Source: DATGEO01 sp035310015 (GTDB lineage: Bacteria; Chloroflexota; Dormibacteria; Dormibacterales; Dormibacteraceae). From it: 5,250 bases of DNA. Under the pieces are notes generated by a model. It searched no databases. It was not told where the DNA came from and saw nothing but the letters and a program-made list of their open reading frames with translations. The stretch is taken from assembly GCA_035310015.1 (NCBI GenBank), contig DATGEO010000025.1:1-5250 (forward strand), given 5' to 3'. The first letter of the stretch is position 1; each line of letters starts with the position of its first letter. A program made the position numbers and the translations under genes. Shown here piece after piece: positions 1 through 5,250 of the stretch.

Positions 1-126
1 GGTGATGCGACCGGCGAGCGCCAGCGGCTCGGTCCTGCCTTCGCTTGCCTCGAGCAGGGCCTTGGCCTCGACGCTCGAATGCGTGGGCCGGAACACCGGT
101 GTGCGGCGGCGAGTTTCGTCGGTCAC
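1..126 (-). CDS. N-terminal fragment of a gene cut by the window edge, possibly lysyl-tRNA synthetase
   Basis: An open frame of 42 codons starts at GTG (126-124) and runs off the left edge. Its protein begins VTDETRRRTPVFRPTH and ends LALAGRIT. The FRPTH stretch followed by about 20 residues and then a LAGRI strand resembles the entry into the OB-fold anticodon-binding domain of class II lysyl-tRNA synthetase (typically F-x-RTH ... VAGRI). The usual upstream helix with a 'GIDPYP'-like stretch is not visible, so the N-terminus would be short. An in-frame TTG at 135-133 is an alternative start, adding three residues. The start lies 12 bases past the MBL gene's stop, in the same direction, which suggests co-transcription. 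No good Shine-Dalgarno sequence is seen. In other bacteria lysS is often found near coaX, which supports the guess, but the visible part is too short to be sure. Confidence 0.45.
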   Translation of the reverse strand, partial: MTDETRRRTPVFRPTHSSVEAKALLEASEGRTEPLALAGRIT

Positions 127-138
127 GTCCGACAAAGA

Positions 139-987
139 CTAAAGGACTATTTCCTGTTCCTCGGTGGCCGGGAAGGTGGCCACGTCGGCTCCGCCCGACT
201 GCCGGTAGTTGCCGAGCGCCTCCTCGATCAGCGCGTCGATGTCGCTGTCCGAGTGGTTCGGGTCGTGGTGGAAGAAGGCGAGCTTCTGCACGTCCGCCTG
301 CTCGGCGAGGGAAAGGGCCTCCTCGAACGTCGAGTGGCCGAAGCCGACGTGCGTCTTGTACTCCTCGCGGCTGTATTGCGCGTCGTGCACGAGCAGATCT
401 GCGTCGCGGCACCAGTCGGCCAGGTCCTTCAGGCTGCCGTTCTGCTCGGCTGCGAACATCGAGAGCTCGTTGTCGGTCGCGAACACGAAGCTCGTGTTGT
501 CCTCCTCGATGCGGTAGCCAAACGTGGGGATCGGGTGCATCAGCAGGTGCGGCGTGATCCGCAGCCCGCTGACCTCGAACGTTTCGCCCGGGTTGCGCTC
601 GATGAACTCGAGGTCGGCCGGCATGTGGTCGAGGCGCACCGGGAAGTACGCGGGGTCCATCTGGTCGGCGAACGCCGCCTGCAGCGACTTCGCGGAGCCC
701 GCCGGGCCGACGATCGTGAGGTGCGTTCCCGGCGTGAACGCGGGCGGGAAGAACGGAAAGCCCTGGATGTGATCGAGGTGCGTGTGCGTGATCAGCAGGT
801 GCGCCTGGAGCGGCGTGTCCTGCCCGAGCTTGGCGCCGAGTTCGGCGATTCCGGACCCCGAGTCGATGATGATGAGGTTGTCCCGCTTGTCGCGCACCTC
901 GAGGCACGTCGTGTTGCCTCCATAGCGCAGCGTGCGCCTGCCGGGCGTCGGCCGCGTTCCGCGCGTGCCCCAGAACTTGACCCTCAT
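139..987 (-). CDS. MBL-fold metallo-hydrolase, cyclic-nucleotide phosphodiesterase-like
   Basis: This 282-residue soluble protein has a complete metallo-beta-lactamase fold signature. It opens with a beta strand and GTRGTRPTPG (residues 7-16), followed by a YGGNTTCLEV strand (22-31) and the IDSGSG turn (41-46). The metal-binding motif HTHLDH is at 68-73. Further probable ligands are His151, Asp172 (in FATDNE), His201 (LVHDAQY), His218 (GFGHST) and the FHHDPNHSD segment near 239-247. The HTHLDHIQGFPFF form and the overall length fit the PhnP / cyclic phosphodiesterase-like MBL group rather than beta-lactamases or glyoxalases. There is no signal peptide or membrane segment, so it should be cytoplasmic. 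Its ATG overlaps the stop of the upstream HD-GYP gene by four bases (ATGA, 987-984), so translation is probably coupled. The substrate cannot be read from sequence; a cyclic nucleotide or another phosphodiester is the best guess. Confidence 0.9.
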   Translation of the reverse strand: MRVKFWGTRGTRPTPGRRTLRYGGNTTCLEVRDKRDNLIIIDSGSGIAELGAKLGQDTPLQAHLLITHTHLDHIQGFPFFPPAFTPGTHLTIVGPAGSAKSLQAAFADQMDPAYFPVRLDHMPADLEFIERNPGETFEVSGLRITPHLLMHPIPTFGYRIEEDNTSFVFATDNELSMFAAEQNGSLKDLADWCRDADLLVHDAQYSREEYKTHVGFGHSTFEEALSLAEQADVQKLAFFHHDPNHSDSDIDALIEEALGNYRQSGGADVATFPATEEQEIVL

Positions 988-2813
988 CGCGCCGCGGTCA
1001 GCTCGTAGATCCGCCTGGTCGTGAACAGGTCAAGCAGGTCGCGGTCGAGCTTGCCCGCATCCGCCTCGTCGCGCAGGATGTCGAGCGCCCGAGCCACCGG
1101 CACCGCGGGCTTGTACGGCCGGTCCGAGGCGGTCAGCGCGTCGTAGATGTCGGCGATCGTCATCATCTTGGTCTGCAGCGGGATCTCGTGCCCCTTCAGG
1201 TGGCGCGGATAGCCCGAGCCGTCGAGCTTCTCGTGATGGCCGTAGGCGATCTGGGGGATGCCGAGCATGCTCTGCGTCCACCGGATCTTGCTCAGGAACA
1301 CGAAGCTGTGGGTGACGTGCGATTCGATCTCGAGCCTCTCCTGCTCGTCCAGCGTGCCCTTGGGAATGCTGAGGAAGCGGAACTCGTGGGGGTCGAGCAT
1401 CGGGTGATCCACGCCCGCAAGGTCTTGGTAGGTCTTCCGGGCAAGCACCTCGAGCGTCGAGGCCTTGTCCTCGGGCAGCACGCTCGGCTCGTTGGCGACG
1501 ACGATGGCGTCGAGCCACATCCGAAGCTGCCGCAGGTCCTCCTCGAGGCGGCGGTCGAGGTCGGCCAGCGCAGGTGAGCCCGGCCCGTCGCGCTTCATCA
1601 CCTCGAGCTTGTCGTTCGCGTAGCGCACCTGCACCGAACGCTGCACGAACTCGAAGCGCGCCTGGATGACGTCGAGCTGGCGGAGAGGGAGCTTCTTTTC
1701 CTTGACCAGGACGTCTTCGTGGACGCCGACCTTGCCAAAGTCGTGCAGCAGGCACGCGTAGCGCAGCTCCTTGAACTCGTCCTCGTTGAAAGGGCGGTCG
1801 CGGAACTTGCCGACAGCGATCTCGTTGACCCCACGCGCGATGCCGGTGGTGAGCCTTTCGACACGGCCCGAATGACCGGCCGTGCTCGGGTCTCGCTGCT
1901 CGATCGCGGTGATGCTCGCCGTCACGAAGCCTTCGAACATGTTCTGGATCTCGTCGAGCAGGTTCTTGTTGTCGAGCGCGACGGCGGCCTGGCTGGCGAC
2001 CGACTCGAGCATCTCCAGGTCCTCGGGCCGGAAGCTGACGACCTCCTCATCGACGGTGTCGATGGTCAGCTTGGTTTCGAACCGCCGCTTGGCGTTGATG
2101 AGCTGGATGGCCCCGACCACCGCGTGGTTGTAGTCGCGCATCGGCACCGTGAGCATGGACTTGGTGCGGTAGCCGAACTGCGCGTCGAAGCCGCGCCCGC
2201 CCTGGGGCTTGCCCGGCGGCGGGTTGTACGCGTCGTCGTAGATCTGGCTCTTGCCCTGGGTCACGGTGTAGCCGACGACGCTCTTCTCGTCGACCGGCAC
2301 CGTGAACTTCTGATACGTGTCTTTGTCGAGCGAGTGGTTCTGGCTGGACGCCAGGAACAGCACCTCCGCGCCGTCCTCAACGGTCTTGAGCCAGAGGCTG
2401 GCACCGTCGGCGTTGGTGAGCTGGCGCATCGTCGTGAGGATGAATTCCTGGAGCTTGACGATGTCCCGCTCGGCGGAAAGCGCGATGCCGATTCGGTTCA
2501 GCTCTTCGAACTGGCGGTGCTGCCGGCGCGCCTGCTCCCGCAGCTCCGCGTTCAGGAGCGCGACCCGCAGGATCTCGCGCAGGGCCGCGGGCGGCGCGTC
2601 GACGGGCGGCCTGACCGTGCTTTCCTCCAGCCCTTCCGGCGCGGCTTCGCCGGGCGCGAGCACGACGAGCGCCGGCGCGACGATGGAGTTCACCTGAGAC
2701 AGCGGGATGCCATGCAGTCCGAGCTCTTCCAGTACCGAGCCCAGACGGCCGTTCTCGAAGCTCGGGGCCAGGTAGATGGGGAAAGCGGAGATCGTCTTCA
2801 GCGGGTCAATCAT
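984..2813 (-). CDS. GAF-domain sensor with HD-GYP cyclic-di-GMP phosphodiesterase domain
   Basis: This 609-residue cytoplasmic protein probably hydrolyses cyclic-di-GMP under control of a small-molecule GAF sensor. Residues 1-80 are an uncharacterised alpha/beta region. Residues 80-110 are a charged helix likely to form a coiled coil. Residues about 104-282 are a GAF domain, with FDAQFGYRTKSMLTVPM and VGAIQLIN as recognisable strands. A linker helix leads to the HD-GYP domain (about 290-595): GHSGRV (313-318), LLHDFGK (355-361), His499 in IESHV, YGHHEKLDGSGYP (524-536) and ADIYDALTASDRPYK (554-568). All hallmark metal-binding and GYP residues are present, so the enzyme should be active. About 100 extra residues sit between the HD pair and His499. 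ATG 2813 is chosen because it overlaps the coaX stop in an ATGA, and the frame upstream is only the shadow of coaX. No strong Shine-Dalgarno sequence is seen, so translational coupling is likely. Confidence 0.93.
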   Translation of the reverse strand: MIDPLKTISAFPIYLAPSFENGRLGSVLEELGLHGIPLSQVNSIVAPALVVLAPGEAAPEGLEESTVRPPVDAPPAALREILRVALLNAELREQARRQHRQFEELNRIGIALSAERDIVKLQEFILTTMRQLTNADGASLWLKTVEDGAEVLFLASSQNHSLDKDTYQKFTVPVDEKSVVGYTVTQGKSQIYDDAYNPPPGKPQGGRGFDAQFGYRTKSMLTVPMRDYNHAVVGAIQLINAKRRFETKLTIDTVDEEVVSFRPEDLEMLESVASQAAVALDNKNLLDEIQNMFEGFVTASITAIEQRDPSTAGHSGRVERLTTGIARGVNEIAVGKFRDRPFNEDEFKELRYACLLHDFGKVGVHEDVLVKEKKLPLRQLDVIQARFEFVQRSVQVRYANDKLEVMKRDGPGSPALADLDRRLEEDLRQLRMWLDAIVVANEPSVLPEDKASTLEVLARKTYQDLAGVDHPMLDPHEFRFLSIPKGTLDEQERLEIESHVTHSFVFLSKIRWTQSMLGIPQIAYGHHEKLDGSGYPRHLKGHEIPLQTKMMTIADIYDALTASDRPYKPAVPVARALDILRDEADAGKLDRDLLDLFTTRRIYELTAAR

Positions 2814-3583
2814 CGGCCGTTCGAATTCTGCAGGTAAATCAAGCGCAGGCCCTCCAGCGTCAGCAGAGGATCGGTCTCCTCGATGACATGCGTCAACCCC
2901 GCGACGAGTGAGGCCTGGCCGCCGGTCGCGATCACCCGCGCGGATCCGCCGAGCTCGTTGACCATCCGCGAGACCATCCCCTCGACCTGGGCGACGAACC
3001 CCCACACCAGGCCTGACTGGATCGACGTGACGGTGTTCCGGCCGATCACCGAGTCCGGCGCGACGGGCTCGACGCGGCGCAGCATCGCGGTCTGGGACAC
3101 CAGCGCATCGAGGGAGATCTCCACCCCGGGAGCGATCGCACCTCCGAGGTAGTCGCCTTCGGCGCTGATGGCGTCGTAAGTCACCGCCGTGCCGAAGTCG
3201 ATGACCACGATCGGTCCGCCGTACTTGGTGTATGCGGCCAGCGCGTTGGCGATCCGGTCGGCGCCGACCTCTTTCGGGTTCTCGTACCGAATCCGCACGC
3301 TCGTCTTCACGCCGGGACCGACCATCAGCGGCTCGCATTTGAGGTACCGCCGGGAGGCCTCGATCAGCGCCTGGTTCAGGGTCGGAACGACGCTCGAGAT
3401 GACCACTCCCGAGACGACGGCGAGCTCCATGCCGCGGAGCGCAAACAGCTGGCTCAGCTCGACGGCCATCTCGTCGGCTGTGCGCTCGCGGTGCGAGGTG
3501 ACCCTCCAGTCGGCGACCAGCTTGTCGCCCTCGAAAAGCGCGAACGTCACGTTCGTGTTGCCGACGTCGGCGGCCAGGAGCAC
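2810..3583 (-). CDS. coaX: Type III pantothenate kinase
   Basis: CoaX phosphorylates pantothenate with ATP, the first step of coenzyme A synthesis, in the cytoplasm. The protein is 257 residues, the normal length for the family, and belongs to the ASKHA (acetate and sugar kinase/Hsp70/actin) fold. Visible motifs are the N-terminal phosphate loop DVGNTN (6-11), ENPKEVGADRIANALAA (101-117) with the catalytic Asp109, DFGTAVTYD (129-137), GGAIAPG (147-153), IQSGLVWG (188-195) and ATGGQA (219-224). It starts with GTG at 3583-3581; the same frame is closed by a TGA just upstream (3598-3596), which is also the argH stop, so the start cannot be much earlier. The gap from argH is 12 bases, with no convincing Shine-Dalgarno sequence, so reinitiation after argH is likely. 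Its own stop overlaps the next gene's ATG. Type III enzymes are not inhibited by CoA, which is family knowledge rather than something seen here. Confidence 0.97.
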   Translation of the reverse strand: MLLAADVGNTNVTFALFEGDKLVADWRVTSHRERTADEMAVELSQLFALRGMELAVVSGVVISSVVPTLNQALIEASRRYLKCEPLMVGPGVKTSVRIRYENPKEVGADRIANALAAYTKYGGPIVVIDFGTAVTYDAISAEGDYLGGAIAPGVEISLDALVSQTAMLRRVEPVAPDSVIGRNTVTSIQSGLVWGFVAQVEGMVSRMVNELGGSARVIATGGQASLVAGLTHVIEETDPLLTLEGLRLIYLQNSNGR

Positions 3584-3595
3584 CCGGAATTTATG

Positions 3596-4930
3596 TCACA
3601 TCGGGAGGTCTGGCGGGTGCTTTTGCGCCCACCGACGAAGCGCGGCCGCCTGCCTTCGCATCGCCACCGCCCTGGCGGCGACTCGCCGCGGATGAGGCGC
3701 GCCGGTGAGATCTCGGCGGCGAAGCGACGTGGCGACGTCCCAGGGGACCTCCAGCCGCCCTACGCGGACCTGCTCCCCGACCTCCCCGTGCGCCTGGCGA
3801 AAGGGCGTCCCGGCGCGTACGCGCTCCTCCGCGGCGTCCGTGGCGAGGAGCCCTGGGTCCTGGGCGGCCGCGGCCAGGCGCCCGCGGTCGAACTCGAGGT
3901 GCTTCACCAGCAGCGCCGCGGCTTCGAGGGACGCGATCACGTCGTCGGCGGCCGCAAAAACGGCTCGCTTGTCCTGCTGGAGGTCTCGGTCATAGGCGAG
4001 CGGCAGGCCCTTGAGCGTCGTCGCCAGCGAGGCGAGGCTGCCCAGCGCCTGGGCGGGCCGGGCCCGCAGCAGCTCGGCGATGTCGGGGTTCTTCTTCTGC
4101 GGCATGAGGCTCGAGCCGGTGGCGATCTCGTCCGCCAGGCGGACGAATCCGAACTCCGCCGTCGACCAGAGCACGACGTCCTCTCCCAGGCGGCTGAGGT
4201 GCAGCGCCGCGGCCAGGCACGCATAGACGAGGTCGAGGGCGAAATCGCGGTCGGACACGGCGTCGATGCTGTTGGCGCTCACGCGGCTGAACCCGAGCTC
4301 GCGCGCGACCACGTCGCGGCGGAGGGGCAGCGTCGAGCCCGCTAGCGCGCCCGAGCCAAGCGGCAGCTCGTCGGCCGCTTCGTACGCATGCTGAAATCGC
4401 GTCGCATCGCGCAGCAGCGGCTCGGCGTGGGCGAGGAGGTGATGGCCGAGCGTCACCGGCTGGGCCCGCTGCAGGTGCGTGTAGCCAGGCATCGCCCAGT
4501 CCACATGCCTGGCCGCCGCACCGGCGAGCGCGGCCACCACCAGCGCGACGGCCTCGACGCCGGCTGCAGACGCGGCCCGGCAGTAGAGGCGGAGGTCGAG
4601 CACGACCTGGTCGTTGCGCGACCGGCCGGCATGGAGCGACGCACCCGCGGGCGTGATCTCGGTCAGCCGGCGCTCGACCACGGTGTGAATGTCCTCATCC
4701 GTGTCGATGAGATCGAGATCGCCCGCGTCGAGCTCGCGCTTGACGCGCCGCAGTCCACGCTCGATCGCGGAGAGCTGGGCGGGCTTGATGATCCCGGCCG
4801 CGGCCAGGCCACGGGCGTGGGCGACGCTGCCGGCAATGTCATACGGATAGAGATCGAAGTCGACCTCGAGCGAGGAGGAGAAGCGCTCCAGCTCGGGCAG
4901 CAGCTTGCCCGAGAATCGCCCTCCCCAAAG
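3596..4930 (-). CDS. argH: Argininosuccinate lyase, start codon unresolved (apparent frameshift at N-terminus)
   Basis: ArgH splits argininosuccinate into arginine and fumarate, the last step of arginine synthesis; it acts as a cytoplasmic homotetramer of the fumarase/aspartase superfamily. The readable frame gives 444 residues, starting at the conserved LWGGRFSGKL. It contains YDIAGSVAHARGL, DEDIHTVVERRL, HAGRSRNDQ (100-108), the catalytic-His segment PGYTHLQRAQP (148-158) and the fumarase-family signature GSSLMPQKKN (272-281). This frame has no ATG, GTG, TTG or CTG between its upstream stop (5038-5036) and LWGGRF. The nearest candidates are an out-of-frame GTG at 4938-4936, which would read MAD-LWGGRF if one base were added, and an in-frame ATT at 4948-4946. 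The first in-frame GTG (4681) would remove 83 conserved residues and is rejected as the start. The C-terminus is compacted: after PFRQAH about 25 residues of the usual helical segment are missing, and a basic tail follows. Confidence 0.93.
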   Translation of the reverse strand, partial: LWGGRFSGKLLPELERFSSSLEVDFDLYPYDIAGSVAHARGLAAAGIIKPAQLSAIERGLRRVKRELDAGDLDLIDTDEDIHTVVERRLTEITPAGASLHAGRSRNDQVVLDLRLYCRAASAAGVEAVALVVAALAGAAARHVDWAMPGYTHLQRAQPVTLGHHLLAHAEPLLRDATRFQHAYEAADELPLGSGALAGSTLPLRRDVVARELGFSRVSANSIDAVSDRDFALDLVYACLAAALHLSRLGEDVVLWSTAEFGFVRLADEIATGSSLMPQKKNPDIAELLRARPAQALGSLASLATTLKGLPLAYDRDLQQDKRAVFAAADDVIASLEAAALLVKHLEFDRGRLAAAAQDPGLLATDAAEERVRAGTPFRQAHGEVGEQVRVGRLEVPWDVATSLRRRDLTGAPHPRRVAARAVAMRRQAAALRRWAQKHPPDLPM

Positions 4931-4937
4931 TCTGCCA

Positions 4938-4964
4938 CCCCGCGAAATCTTCGATTTCGCGGGG
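4938..4964 (-). repeat. Perfect palindrome (12-bp stem, 3-base loop) between argG and argH
   Basis: Read on the transcribed strand, the arm CCCCGCGAAATC is followed by a GAA loop and the exact reverse complement GATTTCGCGGGG. The stem has no mismatch. The last G of the right arm is the first base of the candidate argH GTG, so the folded RNA would abut or partly cover that start. No run of T follows on either strand, so it does not look like an intrinsic terminator. It may be a copy of a dispersed palindromic element, or a local element controlling argH translation or mRNA stability; the window holds only this one copy. Confidence 0.85.
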
Positions 4965-4978
4965 ACCCCGTCAGTCTT

Positions 4979-4984
4979 CTCCTT
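4979..4984 (-). promoter_or_regulatory. Shine-Dalgarno sequence AAGGAG upstream of argH
   Basis: AAGGAG, a near-ideal ribosome binding site, lies eight bases past the argG stop. The nearest likely start, GTG 4938, is about 40 bases away by sequence, which is too far, but folding of the 27-base palindrome between them would shorten the effective distance to about 14 bases. A CTG at 4974-4972 is closer but too near the site for ideal spacing, and it is in the GTG frame rather than the LWGGRF frame. This is the only strong Shine-Dalgarno match I noticed in the window. Confidence 0.6.
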
Positions 4985-4992
4985 GTGGCGTC

Positions 4993-5250
4993 TTATGGTG
5001 CGAGCCTCTTGACCTCGCCCAGCAGGTCGCCCAGCTCACGCGCATGCAGCCGGCCCTGCACCTGGGCCGCGGTCCTCACGCCGAGTCCCCAGAGCTTGAT
5101 GAAGCCCGCGGCCGCGGACTGGTCGAACGCATCGCCCTTGCCGTAGGTCGCCAGCGACAGCTGGTAGAGCTGCTGCGGGCTCTTCCTGCCGACGACGCTC
5201 GACGAGCCCTTGAAGAGCTTGAGGCGCACCTCGCCGGTGACGTGCTCCTG
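4993..5250 (-). CDS. argG: Argininosuccinate synthase, C-terminal 85 residues (cut by window edge)
   Basis: ArgG joins citrulline and aspartate, using ATP, to make argininosuccinate, the substrate of the next gene's product. Only the C-terminal part is in the window. It reads QEHVTGEVRLKLFKG, then VVGRKSPQQLYQLSLATYGKGDAFDQSAAAGFIKLWGL in successive conserved blocks; the VVGRKSP, LATY-KGD-FD-SAA and GFIKLWGL stretches are typical of the C-terminal dimer-forming region of ArgG. The stop is TAA (4995-4993). The short tail after the GFIKLWGL block (VRTAAQVQGRLHARELGDLLGEVKRLAP, given here only as a basic, helix-like extension) is normal for many bacterial ArgG proteins. argH follows 62 bases downstream on the same strand, so the two are almost certainly co-transcribed. 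Confidence 0.95.
   Translation of the reverse strand, partial: QEHVTGEVRLKLFKGSSSVVGRKSPQQLYQLSLATYGKGDAFDQSAAAGFIKLWGLGVRTAAQVQGRLHARELGDLLGEVKRLAP

Noticed and set aside
79..1008. Long plus-strand open frame (309 codons) opposite the MBL gene
   Set aside because: It is the antisense shadow of a clearly recognised gene; the protein is rich in Arg, Val and Glu repeats with no family resemblance, as expected from GC-rich codon bias.
1719..2837. Long plus-strand open frame (372 codons) opposite the GAF/HD-GYP gene
   Set aside because: The conserved GAF and HD-GYP motifs are on the minus strand; the plus frame reads as low-complexity Arg/Leu/Val/Asp sequence with no recognisable domain.
2814..3338. 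Extended N-terminus (175 residues) of the HD-GYP protein upstream of ATG 2813
   Set aside because: The extra residues are an Arg-rich out-of-frame reading of coaX; the ATGA overlap supports the start at 2813.
3491..4345. Plus-strand open frame of 284 codons across the coaX-argH region
   Set aside because: It lies antisense to two confidently identified genes and has no domain-like pattern.
4663..4938. Open frame from the GTG at 4938 (91 codons, MADFGEGDSRASCC...) as a separate small gene
   Set aside because: It is a frame shadow of argH: Ser/Arg-rich with no family resemblance. The GTG is more likely the original argH start displaced by one base.
4938..4964. The palindrome as a rho-independent terminator between argG and argH
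   Set aside because: No T-run follows the stem on either strand, and argH lies directly downstream and should be co-transcribed.
4388..5146. Plus-strand open frame of 252 codons across the argH-argG junction
   Set aside because: It is antisense to argH and argG, with composition typical of a GC-rich shadow frame; it crosses the palindrome only by chance.

Overview
The window is GC-rich bacterial chromosomal DNA in which every supported gene lies on the minus strand. It is densely packed, with two 4-base ATGA start/stop overlaps and a 12-base gap between genes. No tRNA, rRNA, CRISPR array, insertion sequence or phage gene is visible. The high GC, the GTG starts and the arginine, pantothenate-kinase and possible lysyl-tRNA synthetase neighbourhood suggest a free-living high-GC bacterium, perhaps an uncultured soil or sediment lineage. 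The sequence alone does not fix the phylum.

In transcription order, from the right edge leftward, the genes are: the last 85 codons of argG (argininosuccinate synthase); a 62-base junction with a strong Shine-Dalgarno sequence and a perfect 12-bp-stem palindrome; argH (argininosuccinate lyase); coaX (type III pantothenate kinase, GTG start); a 609-residue GAF plus HD-GYP phosphodiesterase; an MBL-fold metallo-hydrolase; and the first 42 codons of a gene that may be lysS (lysyl-tRNA synthetase), cut by the left edge.

argG and argH carry out the last two steps of arginine synthesis, and coaX the first step of coenzyme A synthesis. The next two genes form a probable signalling pair: a sensor-type cyclic-di-GMP phosphodiesterase translationally coupled to an MBL hydrolase of the cyclic-nucleotide phosphodiesterase-like group. 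Together they look like one housekeeping operon that has taken in a second-messenger degradation module.

The most unusual point is the argH start. The conserved LWGGRF N-terminus is in a frame with no ATG, GTG, TTG or CTG start codon. A plausible GTG eight bases upstream, right at the edge of the palindrome, is out of frame by one base. This could be a one-base sequence error, a real frameshift mutation, a rare ATT start or a recoding event. Other points of interest are the palindrome itself, a roughly 100-residue insertion inside the HD-GYP domain, a partial cyclic-nucleotide GAF signature, and a compacted ArgH C-terminus. I found no clearly new multi-gene system; the rest is ordinary metabolism and signalling.
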